Source: an uncultured Fusobacterium sp.
GTDB lineage: Bacteria > Fusobacteriota > Fusobacteriia > Fusobacteriales > Fusobacteriaceae
DNA length: 49,696 bases
Assembly: GCA_900542625.1 (NCBI GenBank)
Contig: UQOH01000006.1
Coordinates: forward strand, 1-49,696
Direction of reading: 5' to 3'
The notes under the pieces are model-generated. The model searched no databases and had not been told where the DNA came from. It saw only the letters and a program-made list of their open reading frames with translations. Below, piece after piece: positions 26,698 to 34,976 of the stretch. The position numbers and the translations under genes were made by a program. The first letter of the stretch is position 1. Every line of letters starts with the position of its first letter.

Positions 26698-28125
26698 ATG
26701 GCAAAAAAAGATACTCTTCTCAACAAAACATCTGATGAAAAATATTATCTTCAACTGTATAAAATATTTAAATCAGAAATAGATTCAGGAAAAATGAAAC
26801 CAGATTCAAAACTTCCCTCAGTAAGGCAGGCAGCTATGAAATATAAGGTTAATATGAACACTGTTCTTCAGGCATATAATCTTTTAGAAAAAACCGGACT
26901 TATTGAAAAAATTCCGGGAAAAGGGTGTTTTATCAGAAAAAGTTCAGATTTTAGTCTGAATATAAAAATGCAGCCTATAATGGATATTTACAGATATGGA
27001 CAGGAGCAGACAGAAAAAATTATCAACTTTTCCAACGGAACACCTCCTGCTGAATATTTCCCTGCTGAAATATATAAAAAACTGGCTGATGAAGTAATGG
27101 AAGAATATGGAGCTGAACTTTTTGAATACCAGAATGTTCAGGGAGTTGAAAGTTTAAGAGTTGTTCTTTCAGAAGAACTTGAGAAAGATGATATTTTTGT
27201 TACTGAAGATGATATCCTTGTTACTTCTGGAACACAGCATGCTATTGATATTATTTTAAATCTTTTTTACTCTTCATCAAAGCTTACTGCTGCTGTTTCA
27301 GATCCAACATATCCCAATGCTTTAAGTCTTATCAGCAGACACTGTAATGTAAAAACATTTGAGGTAAAAGAAAACGGCTGGGATTTGGATGAATTTGAAA
27401 AAGTATTAAAAACAGAAAAAATAAATCTTGTTTATGAAGTTTTTAACTTTCAAAATCCAACGGGAATAAAATGGAGTACAGAAAAAAAGAAAAAACTTCT
27501 TGAACTGGCAGAAAAATATGATTTCTATATTATAGAAGATGATACTTTTTCTGAATTTTATTATGAGGGAGAAAAGCCTGAAACTTTAAAAAGTCTTGAT
27601 AAAACAGGACATGAAAGAGTTATATATATAAAAACATATTCAAAAATTATTATGCCGGGAATAGCTGTTGCAATTATGATTGCTCCAAAAATTTTTATGG
27701 AAAAAGCTGTTCTTATGAAATACAGCCTTGATACTACATGCTTAGGATTAAATCAGAAAGTATTGGAACATTTTATCAAAGACGGCTATCTTGAAAAACA
27801 TATCTCTGATGTAAAAGCTATTTTTAAAGAAAAATATCATTATATGTTAGGGCTTTTGAGAGAAGTTCCATATCTTCAAATAATGTCTGTTCCAACAGGA
27901 GGTTTCTTTATATGGGTTCTTCTTGCAGAACATATTGACGGAGAAAAATTTTACAGATACTGCCGTGAAAGAGGAGTTTCTGTTCTTCCGGGAAGTGTTT
28001 TCTATAACGATAAAAGGGCAGCCTGCAAAATCCGTCTTACATTTGTTTCAGGTACTCTTGAAGAAATAAAGCAGGGAATCGATATTATAAAAGATATATT
28101 AATCCATTGCAAACATCCAAAATAA
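26698..28125 (+). CDS. MocR-type regulator (GntR helix-turn-helix plus aminotransferase domain)
   Basis: A 475-residue regulator. The N-terminal 80 residues are a GntR winged helix (KMKPDSKLPSVRQAAMKYKVNMNTVLQAYNLLEKTGLI, then GKGCFI). The rest is a fold-type I aminotransferase domain with VTSGTQHAIDIIL, DPTYPNA, VFNFQNPTGIKW, YIIEDDTFSEF and the PLP lysine in YIKTYSKIIMPG. MocR proteins often sense PLP (PdxR type). The next gene is a pyridoxal-type kinase, so control of PLP supply is a natural reading. It follows regulator copy B by 33 bases with an AAGGAG ribosome site. Confidence 0.9.
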   Translation: MAKKDTLLNKTSDEKYYLQLYKIFKSEIDSGKMKPDSKLPSVRQAAMKYKVNMNTVLQAYNLLEKTGLIEKIPGKGCFIRKSSDFSLNIKMQPIMDIYRYGQEQTEKIINFSNGTPPAEYFPAEIYKKLADEVMEEYGAELFEYQNVQGVESLRVVLSEELEKDDIFVTEDDILVTSGTQHAIDIILNLFYSSSKLTAAVSDPTYPNALSLISRHCNVKTFEVKENGWDLDEFEKVLKTEKINLVYEVFNFQNPTGIKWSTEKKKKLLELAEKYDFYIIEDDTFSEFYYEGEKPETLKSLDKTGHERVIYIKTYSKIIMPGIAVAIMIAPKIFMEKAVLMKYSLDTTCLGLNQKVLEHFIKDGYLEKHISDVKAIFKEKYHYMLGLLREVPYLQIMSVPTGGFFIWVLLAEHIDGEKFYRYCRERGVSVLPGSVFYNDKRAACKIRLTFVSGTLEEIKQGIDIIKDILIHCKHPK

Positions 28126-28169
28126 AGACTATACTTATACTATAAAATCTGACAGCAGAGGAGAAAACA

Positions 28170-29054
28170 ATGAGTAAAATAATTAAAAAAGCAGCAGCAA
28201 TACATGACCTTTCAGGTTTCGGCAGAGCATCACTGACTACTGTAATTCCTATTCTTTCTACAATGGGAGTACAGGTGTGTCCTGTTCCCACTGCTGTTCT
28301 TTCAACACAGACAAGCGGTTTTGAGGATTACAGTTTTTTAGATTTAACAGACTATATGGAGCAGCATATTGCTCACTGGAAAAAACTTAATCTAAATTTT
28401 GACTGTATCTATTCAGGCTTTTTAGGTTCTGTAAGACAGATAAAAATTGTTTCTGATTTTGTTGATTACTTTGGAACAAAAGATAATATTGTTGTTGTTG
28501 ACCCTGTTCTTGGAGATGACGGAGAACTTTACGGAACAATGGAAAACGATATGATAAGAGAGATGAAAAAGCTTATAGGAAAAGCAGATATAATTACGCC
28601 GAATTTTACAGAGGCAGCTTTTCTTCTTAACAAACAATATAAAGAAGTTATAACTGAAAAAGAAATAAAAGAGTGGCTTAGAGAACTTGCAGATTTAGGA
28701 CCAAAAATTGTTATCATCACAAGTGTTCCTGATGAAAAAAAAGAACCGGAAGATAAAAAAATTAATGTAATTGCTTTTGATAAAGAAAATGATCAATTCT
28801 GGAAAGTGTCATGCAGTTATATTCCTGCGTCATATCCGGGAACAGGAGATGCTTACACAAGTGTTGTTATCGGAAGCATTATGCAGGGAGATTCTCTTCC
28901 TGCGGCAATAGACAAAGGAGTTCAGTTCATCACTAACTGCATAAAAACAAGTTATGAATTTGATTACCCTCACAGAGAGGGAGTTCTTTTAGAAAAAAAT
29001 CTCAGCTTATTAAATACATCTGGTTTTATAAGTTCATATGAACTTCTTAAATAA
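28170..29054 (+). CDS. Pyridoxal/pyridoxamine kinase
   Basis: A 294-residue PfkB/ribokinase-fold kinase of the PdxK/PdxY group. Motifs seen are AAIHDLSGFGRASLTTVIPILS at the start, VVVDPVLGDDGELY, IITPNFTEAAFLL and the anion-hole/catalytic SYPGTGDAYTSVV near residue 228. It would phosphorylate B6 vitamers to PLP or PMP in the cytosol. YgeX and the MocR protein both use PLP, which explains its place here. Ribosome site GAGGAG, 44 bases after the MocR gene. PdxK and PdxY cannot be told apart safely. Confidence 0.87.
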   Translation: MSKIIKKAAAIHDLSGFGRASLTTVIPILSTMGVQVCPVPTAVLSTQTSGFEDYSFLDLTDYMEQHIAHWKKLNLNFDCIYSGFLGSVRQIKIVSDFVDYFGTKDNIVVVDPVLGDDGELYGTMENDMIREMKKLIGKADIITPNFTEAAFLLNKQYKEVITEKEIKEWLRELADLGPKIVIITSVPDEKKEPEDKKINVIAFDKENDQFWKVSCSYIPASYPGTGDAYTSVVIGSIMQGDSLPAAIDKGVQFITNCIKTSYEFDYPHREGVLLEKNLSLLNTSGFISSYELLK

Positions 29055-29088
29055 ATATTTTTAAAGTTAAGTTGGCAGGAGGTAATTT

Positions 29089-29631
29089 ATGAAAGTTTTA
29101 TTATTAAATGGAAGTCCAAGATTAAACGGAAACACGAAAACTGCTCTTAAAGCTGCAGCAGAGGGAATTGCAGAAAATTGTGAGCATGATGTTGAACTTA
29201 TTGATATAACAAAATATGATATTAAAGGATGTATGGGATGTGATTCATGTAAGAGAAACGGAGGAACTTGCGTTATAAAAGATGATGCTGCACCTCTTGT
29301 TCAGAAAATATATGATGCTGATGTTGTAATATTTGGTTCTCCAGTTTACTGGTGGGGAATAACAGCACAGCTTAAAGCTCTGATTGACAGAATTTACTGT
29401 AAAAATCCGGGACTTGACACTCTTAAGAAAAAAATCGGAATTATTGCTGTGGGAGCAGCTGACCTTTCTGATAAAGAATATCAGCTAATCAGCGGACAAT
29501 TTGAGTGTATCTGCGAATACCTAAACTGGGATCTTGTTATAAATGAATCTATATCTGCTTACAGTGTGGGAGATTTAGAAAAAAATACAGGAAAAACAAC
29601 TGAATTAAAAGAACTTTGGAAAAAAATCTAA
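29089..29631 (+). CDS. Iron-sulfur flavoprotein / NAD(P)H:FMN reductase family
   Basis: A 180-residue flavodoxin-fold protein. MKVLLLNGSPRLNGNTKTALK is the FMN phosphate loop. DIKGCMGCDSCKRNGGTCVIKDD carries the compact C-x2-C-x2-C-x6-C cysteine motif of iron-sulfur flavoproteins. VIFGSPVYWWGITAQLKALIDRIY is the second flavin contact. It could act as an electron carrier or quinone/FMN reductase. As the last gene of the regulator operon it might feed or drain electrons for the short YgfK or XdhD, but nothing in the sequence proves that. Confidence 0.85.
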   Translation: MKVLLLNGSPRLNGNTKTALKAAAEGIAENCEHDVELIDITKYDIKGCMGCDSCKRNGGTCVIKDDAAPLVQKIYDADVVIFGSPVYWWGITAQLKALIDRIYCKNPGLDTLKKKIGIIAVGAADLSDKEYQLISGQFECICEYLNWDLVINESISAYSVGDLEKNTGKTTELKELWKKI

Positions 29632-29654
29632 TATTTTGAATTTTTAGTAAAATA

Positions 29655-29690
29655 AAAGAAAACAGCTCTTTTACAAAAGCTGTTTTCTTT
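29655..29690. terminator. Bidirectional terminator between converging operons
   Basis: AAAGAAAACAGCT (29655-29667) and AGCTGTTTTCTTT (29678-29690) form a perfect 13-bp stem with a 10-base loop. It serves the rightward regulator operon (ending 29631) and the leftward NCS1 operon (ending 29738). Confidence 0.9.
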
Positions 29691-29737
29691 ACTTAATTTA
29701 AGTATCTAATAATTTCTTGGTAATTATCTTTTTTAAA

Positions 29738-31156
29738 CTATAATTCTTCCATAGTTTCTTCGAACAAGATTTCCTCTCCAATATTTTGGTCATACTTTTT
29801 CAATGTTACTGCTTTCATTAATACACAATAAATAACTACACTTGCCATTGATCCTGCAAAGAAAGCATAATCTCCAAAAAGTAATCCTATAAAGAAAGCT
29901 CCAAATAATGCTACAATAGCACTCATATTAAATCCTTTATAGTATTCATATTGACCACCTGCTGTATATAAATCTTTCACATTAAGTTTACATTTTCTTA
30001 TAATAAAATAATCAGCAAGCATGATACCAATAATTGGTCCAAGCATTTGTGAAATCCAGCTTTGAATATCTACTAAGAATCCTCCTGAACTTTGAATTTT
30101 CCAAGGCATCATTCCAATAGAAATAACTCCGCAGATAATTGTACTCATCCAATATTTTATTTTTGGAGAGAAATTTAATAAAACAAGGGCTGGCGGTAAA
30201 AGATTCGCTGCAGTATTTGTTGACCACTGAGCAAATACAATTACTATAAAGCATAAAATTAAACCAATGTTACTATTTGAGAACAAATCTGGAACTACAT
30301 CATTTAAATCCCAGAACCCTGATGTTATACCACTTGCTACTCCAATAAGCATAGTAACTACTCCAACAAGCATAAGCCCAACTACCTGTCCAAAAATAGC
30401 ACTTCTATTACGTTGGAAGAAATTCATATTCTCATAACCAGGACGTCTTTTTATCTGTCTTGTTAAATCACTTCCGTTAAGAGCCATTGTCAGCCATCCA
30501 CCTGCTATCCCTGCAACAGCAAAAGCAAAAGAATATCCTCCTTCTGTTTCTATACTCATAATTTCAGGAATTGTAATATTATATTTATTTAATGTTCCAA
30601 TTAATATTGCTGAAAACATTACAGCCAGTGATGGAATTGCAATCCAACCAAATTTTGCCATAGCTTTTAATCCATACATTGTATTTAAAACTTGGATTGC
30701 AGCAAATATTATAATCATCATCATTAAGTTATCAAAACCAGGAAAAATAATCGCCATTATTTTATTTAGCGAACCTGCTCCAACCCAAGTAAGAAATCCA
30801 AACCAATACAAACCAGGTATTGCACGGATTAATCCTGCAACATTGGCACCTTTATAACCAAAAGGAGCTCTGATATATGCTGCAAAAGGAACTCCGTATT
30901 TAGTTCCTATATCACCTACAAGTGATGTAAACAGAGTTACAATTCCATATCCTATCAACATAACAACTACTAAAGTCCAGGGAGATAATCCTTTTCCTCC
31001 GTTATAATATTGAGCTCCCAAACTGAAAGCAACAATATTAATAGTCATTCCTGCCCATAAAATAATATAATCAAATAGTGCCATATCTCTTTCTTTATCA
31101 CCTGTTGGCAATAATTCTTTACTACGAAGTTTTAGATTCTCTGCATTATATTCCAT
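29738..31156 (-). CDS. NCS1-family permease (hydantoin/allantoin/nucleobase)
   Basis: A 472-residue NCS1 transporter with about 12 membrane segments. The N-terminal LRSKELLPTGDKERDMALFDYIILWAGMTINI and the TKYGVPFAAYIRAPFGYKGANVAGLIRAIPGLYWFGFLTW region with the family's conserved aromatic and polar residues are clear. MALNGSDLTRQIKRRPG and QWSTNTAANLLPPALVLLNFSP are also NCS1 hallmarks. Relatives carry hydantoin, allantoin, cytosine or uracil. With a hydantoinase just upstream, hydantoin-like or dihydropyrimidine uptake is the best guess. It is last in its operon, 18 bases after the hydantoinase. Confidence 0.9.
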   Translation of the reverse strand: MEYNAENLKLRSKELLPTGDKERDMALFDYIILWAGMTINIVAFSLGAQYYNGGKGLSPWTLVVVMLIGYGIVTLFTSLVGDIGTKYGVPFAAYIRAPFGYKGANVAGLIRAIPGLYWFGFLTWVGAGSLNKIMAIIFPGFDNLMMMIIIFAAIQVLNTMYGLKAMAKFGWIAIPSLAVMFSAILIGTLNKYNITIPEIMSIETEGGYSFAFAVAGIAGGWLTMALNGSDLTRQIKRRPGYENMNFFQRNRSAIFGQVVGLMLVGVVTMLIGVASGITSGFWDLNDVVPDLFSNSNIGLILCFIVIVFAQWSTNTAANLLPPALVLLNFSPKIKYWMSTIICGVISIGMMPWKIQSSGGFLVDIQSWISQMLGPIIGIMLADYFIIRKCKLNVKDLYTAGGQYEYYKGFNMSAIVALFGAFFIGLLFGDYAFFAGSMASVVIYCVLMKAVTLKKYDQNIGEEILFEETMEEL

Positions 31157-31174
31157 ATGCCCCTCCTTTTTATT

Positions 31175-32602
31175 TTAACTTAAACCATATTTTCTTAAAT
31201 ATTGTTCAGAAATTTTTCTTTTAATAAAATGCCCGCTGTTTTTTTCTCCCTTAAACTCCCCATTTTCAACTATAACTTTTCCTCTTGCTATTGTCATAAC
31301 CGGATAACCTTTTATTTCCATTCCTTCATGTAAACAATAACTTATATTGTTATGTAATACATCTTTATTAAGTGTCACTTCTTTTTCCATGTCTACAATA
31401 ACTATATCCGCATCTGAGCCTGGAGCTATAATTCCTTTTTGAGGGAAGCAACCATATATTTTAGCAATATTTGTACTTGTTAATGCACAAACATTATTAA
31501 TAGTTAATCTTCCTTTGTTAACTCCTTCTGAAAGCAGAATAGGAAGTCTTATTTCAAGACCTGATAATCCATTTACAACTTTTGTAAAATCTTGTTTCCA
31601 AGTTCCATCAGCATTTTTTTCTAAGAACATTGATTTTTCATCTACATCAAATGTGCAGTCATCAGAACCTGTTAATAAAATTGTTCCATCCTGTAATCCT
31701 TTCCATAATGCTTCTGCTTCTTTAGTTGTTCTTAAAGGCGGTGAACATATAGCCAAGTGACCATTTTCACCTTCATATAAATCATCAAATAGTGTTAAAT
31801 AATGAGGGCCTGTTTCAACATAAACAGGTAATCCTTGTTCATGTGCTCTTCTTGCTGTATTAAGAGCTTTTTCATTTGTAGTATGTACTACTAATAAAGC
31901 GTTCCCTACATATTCTGTAAAATTAACTGCTCTGTCAAAAGCCTCTGCTTCACATAAAACAGGTTTACATTTAGCAAAGTTGACCCAGCTCATATCATTT
32001 TCCGCTCTGCATTTTTCTATATTAGTTTCTGCTATCGCATTACTTTCACAGTGCACCATAGGTAGTCCGTTCACTTTCTTAGCACGCTCAAATACTTTAA
32101 GCATTGTTTCGTCATCACTCATGACACCTTCTTTTTTATATGTCATAAACATTTTAAAAGTAGGAATACCATACTCTGCCATTTTTTCAATATCATTTAT
32201 TGCTTCTTCTGTTGATTCAACAAATTTTCCATGAACACTAAAATCAATAGCAGATTCTTTCATCTCTTCTGCTCTTGCAAGTGCCTGTTTATAAGGAGAA
32301 TCCCCCTTGCTCATATTTGCAAAGTCCATAAACATTGTTACTCCTCCAAATGCTGCACTAACACTTTGTTCAAAGAAAGTGTTGGCTCCAAGGCATCCTT
32401 GGAATGGTGCCTGACAATGCATATGTGCTTCTACGACACCTGGCATAACGTATTTTCCATTTACATCAATAACTCTTTTTGCTTCATTGTCATTAAATTT
32501 ACCAACAGCAGCTATTTTTTCTCCAACAATAGCAATATCACATTCAACTGTTGCTTCAGGTGATACTATTTTCCCATTTTTAATAATTAAATCGTATTGC
32601 AT
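31175..32602 (-). CDS. Hydantoinase/dihydropyrimidinase, second copy
   Basis: A 475-residue cyclic amidohydrolase. H60-x-H62 (VVEAHMHCQAPF) and K150 (IPTFKMFMTY) give the binuclear metal site, with LPMVHCES, LLVVHTTNEK and LTGSDDCTFD as further ligands. The usual ATDHC motif reads GSDDC here, so the aspartate is kept but the next histidine is replaced. It is distinct from HyuA at 11027 and may act on a different ring (dihydropyrimidine, hydantoin or allantoin-like). It sits between two transporter genes in a sigma-54 operon sharing control elements with the ygeX operon. Confidence 0.9.
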   Translation of the reverse strand: MQYDLIIKNGKIVSPEATVECDIAIVGEKIAAVGKFNDNEAKRVIDVNGKYVMPGVVEAHMHCQAPFQGCLGANTFFEQSVSAAFGGVTMFMDFANMSKGDSPYKQALARAEEMKESAIDFSVHGKFVESTEEAINDIEKMAEYGIPTFKMFMTYKKEGVMSDDETMLKVFERAKKVNGLPMVHCESNAIAETNIEKCRAENDMSWVNFAKCKPVLCEAEAFDRAVNFTEYVGNALLVVHTTNEKALNTARRAHEQGLPVYVETGPHYLTLFDDLYEGENGHLAICSPPLRTTKEAEALWKGLQDGTILLTGSDDCTFDVDEKSMFLEKNADGTWKQDFTKVVNGLSGLEIRLPILLSEGVNKGRLTINNVCALTSTNIAKIYGCFPQKGIIAPGSDADIVIVDMEKEVTLNKDVLHNNISYCLHEGMEIKGYPVMTIARGKVIVENGEFKGEKNSGHFIKRKISEQYLRKYGLS

Positions 32603-32652
32603 AACATCCTCCTTTTTTAAATAAAAATAACTTAAATAAAATCTAATCTTTT

Positions 32653-34044
32653 TTATTGTTTCTTATTACGTTTTTCTAACAATTCTGGTTCCATTTTATT
32701 TTTTTCAAAATCTCTCATCAATTCTACAAATACCTTGCTAAGCATAAGAAGTGCTATTACATTAGGTAAAACAACTACACCAACAGCTATATCAACTATA
32801 GTCCAAATCATCTCTGTTGTTTTTCCTAATGTTAAAAATGGCGGTATTAAATAGATAATTCTGGCAAACATTTTAGTTTTTTCACCAAAGATATAAATAA
32901 ATGATGTTTCAAATTCTATTTCCCATCCAACCATTGTAGAGAAAGCAAATAATAAAACACAAATTCCTATCATTCCTTTACCAAAAATTCCGTAAACATT
33001 TTCGAAAGCTGCCATAGTTAAATCTATTCCATTTAATCCACTTCCCCATATTTCAGGACCACTGCTTAAAATAACTAAAGCAGTCATAGAACAAACAATT
33101 ATTGTATCCACAAAAACTTCAAATGATCCAAACATTCCTTGTCTTATAGGATGATCTGTTTTTGCTGTAGCATGAACAATCGGAGCTGATCCCATTCCAG
33201 CTTCATTTGAGAAAACACCTCTAGATACTCCTCTTTGAATAGCTAAAGCTACTGTTGAACCTGCAAATCCTCCAAAAGCTGACATCGGCTGAAAAGCATG
33301 AACAAATATTAATCTGAAAGCTTCAGGTACATTTTCTATATTAGCTATTAAAATTCCAATAGCTCCTAATACATAAAATCCACACATTGCAGGTGTTATT
33401 TTTTCACAAAATACACCTATTCTTTTAAATCCACCTAAAATTACCATTCCTGCTACAACTACAGAAGCTATAATTGTAACATAAGGAGGAATATTAAATA
33501 TATTTTTCATTGCCATAGACATTGTATGCGGTTGAACAAAAACTGCTGTTCCTAAACCTCCAACAACCATCATTAAAGCAAAAAATTTAGCTAAAGGCTT
33601 CCAAGATTCCCCAAGTCCTTTTTCAATATAGTACATTGGACCACCATAAAAGTTACCTTCACTGTCTTTTTCTCTATAATGTACTGCCAAACTAACTTCC
33701 ACAAGTTTAGTTATCATTCCAAACAAAGCTACCAGCCACATCCAAAATACTGAACCAGGTCCACCTATTACGATTGCTGTAGCAACTCCTGCCATATTAG
33801 CATTTCCAACTGTTCCAGATAAAGCTGTTGCAACTGCTTGAAAAGCTGTCATTGTTCCTTCAGATTCGTCTTTTTTGTTATCTTTTCTAAATATTGCAAA
33901 CAAAGTGTTATCAAGAATATATCCTAACTTTCTAACTTGAAAAAATCTTGTTTTCACACTAAATAATAAGCCAACTCCAAAAATTAAAATCATTGTTGGC
34001 GGTCCCCATAGAATCCCAGCAAACTTCACTATAAGTTCTTCCAT
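32653..34044 (-). CDS. Sodium:alanine/glycine symporter (AGCS family)
   Basis: A 463-residue AGCS transporter with about 11 membrane segments. Signature blocks are TALSGTVGNANMAGVATAIVIGGPGSVFWMW, GGPMYYIEKGLGE and RGVFSNEAGMGSAPIVHATAKTDHP. Members move alanine, glycine or similar small amino acids with sodium. Placed first in a hydantoinase operon, it may import or export a small amino-acid product or substrate. It has a sigma-54 promoter at 34108-34121 and a GGGAGGA ribosome site. Confidence 0.92.
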   Translation of the reverse strand: MEELIVKFAGILWGPPTMILIFGVGLLFSVKTRFFQVRKLGYILDNTLFAIFRKDNKKDESEGTMTAFQAVATALSGTVGNANMAGVATAIVIGGPGSVFWMWLVALFGMITKLVEVSLAVHYREKDSEGNFYGGPMYYIEKGLGESWKPLAKFFALMMVVGGLGTAVFVQPHTMSMAMKNIFNIPPYVTIIASVVVAGMVILGGFKRIGVFCEKITPAMCGFYVLGAIGILIANIENVPEAFRLIFVHAFQPMSAFGGFAGSTVALAIQRGVSRGVFSNEAGMGSAPIVHATAKTDHPIRQGMFGSFEVFVDTIIVCSMTALVILSSGPEIWGSGLNGIDLTMAAFENVYGIFGKGMIGICVLLFAFSTMVGWEIEFETSFIYIFGEKTKMFARIIYLIPPFLTLGKTTEMIWTIVDIAVGVVVLPNVIALLMLSKVFVELMRDFEKNKMEPELLEKRNKKQ

Positions 34045-34104
34045 TTAATATCCTCCCATTTCCTTAGTTATAAATTCTAACTCCTTATTTCCATTCTTAG
34101 ATAT

Positions 34105-34124
34105 AAAGCAAAAATTATACCTTT
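34105..34124 (-). promoter_or_regulatory. Sigma-54 promoter of the AGCS-hydantoinase-NCS1 operon
   Basis: Read leftward: AAGGTATAATTTTTGCTTTA. GG (34121-34120) and GC (34109-34108) are 10 bases apart. It is nearly the same sequence as the ygeX promoter at 22922-22940, including the TTTATAT that follows. It lies 64 bases before the gene. Confidence 0.78.
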
Positions 34125-34204
34125 TTTCAAAAATAGATTTTTTGTTTTTTATCAATACAATGAGTTTAATTTTTTAACTTTTTTAATAATTTTATTATTT
34201 TTTA

Positions 34205-34307
34205 TTTTTGCAAAATGAGAAAATCTTCGCAAAATGAGAAATTTGTAAATTCTCTTTTTTTATTTATTTTAAAAATTTTATTTTTTTATTTTTCTCAATA
34301 TGAGAAA
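34205..34307. promoter_or_regulatory. Enhancer module, copy 2 (three activator sites)
   Basis: GCAAAATGAGAAA at 34210-34222 and 34229-34241, and the perfect inverted repeat TTTCTCA-ATA-TGAGAAA at 34291-34307. Offsets from the -24 element are 89, 108 and 170 bases, each exactly one less than in copy 1. The DNA between the sites is also alike. No gene lies to the right in divergent orientation, so this copy serves only the leftward operon. The rest of 34045-34455 is AT-rich and non-coding. Confidence 0.82.
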
Positions 34308-34403
34308 AATGTTATAAATTATTTTATTCTACTCATTATTAAAAAAATTAATAATTTTCATAATAATATATAACCTTATAGAACAAGTCCACCATAAAAT
34401 AAA

Positions 34404-34435
34404 AAACTCCAGTATATATTCACTGAAGTTTTTAA
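34404..34435 (-). terminator. Terminator of the nad-niaR operon
   Basis: AAACTCCAGT pairs with ACTGAAGTTT, with one G-T type mismatch, around a short AT loop; A and T runs flank both sides. It lies about 20 bases after the niaR stop. Confidence 0.78.
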
Positions 34436-34455
34436 AAATTTTTATTTAATAATAA

Positions 34456-34959
34456 TTATTGTATATATCCTTTTTCTTTTAATTCTTTTTCTATAAGGTT
34501 AAGAGTTTCTTCGCTGTCAGCCTCTATTGTATGGAAATGTTTTCCAAAAGTAAGATTTTTAAGCGGAGTTGATGCTCCGTTTTTAATTTTCTCTAAAAAT
34601 TCTTTTACTTTTCTTCTGGAATTTATATTCAGCTCTGCATGAAGATTTCCATAAACTTCATGTTCTACAAAAACATCTGCAACAGTCCCGCCTAAATCAA
34701 CAACTGTATTAAGCTCATCTTCAATCTGCTCATCAGAATGAACAACAGAAAATACTCTGCTGAAAATATTAGTTTCCTGTAAAATATATCCTCTTGTAGT
34801 AGAATATATTTCATGGTTTTCTGCACGAAGAAGAGCTATATCCTGAACTATTATCTGTCTGCTTACATTATATTTTTTTGCCAGCTCCGTACCTGAAATA
34901 GGCACTTTAGTTCCCCTTATCGTGTTTAAGATTTCTCTGCGTCTTTCTTTTCCTGTCAT
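34456..34959 (-). CDS. niaR: NAD-synthesis repressor NiaR
   Basis: A 167-residue repressor. Residues 1-65 are a winged helix (RRREILNTIRGTKVPISGTELAKKYNVSRQIIVQDIALLRA). The C-terminal 3H domain has its histidines in VFSVVHSDEQIEDEL, FVEHEVYGNLHAEL and LTFGKHFHTIEA, which bind a metal and niacin in the family. It is the last gene of nadA-nadB-nadC-niaR and probably represses that operon through the operator at 38085-38102 when niacin is plentiful. Confidence 0.93.
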   Translation of the reverse strand: MTGKERRREILNTIRGTKVPISGTELAKKYNVSRQIIVQDIALLRAENHEIYSTTRGYILQETNIFSRVFSVVHSDEQIEDELNTVVDLGGTVADVFVEHEVYGNLHAELNINSRRKVKEFLEKIKNGASTPLKNLTFGKHFHTIEADSEETLNLIEKELKEKGYIQ

Positions 34960-34976
34960 TTTTTCCTCTCTTTATT

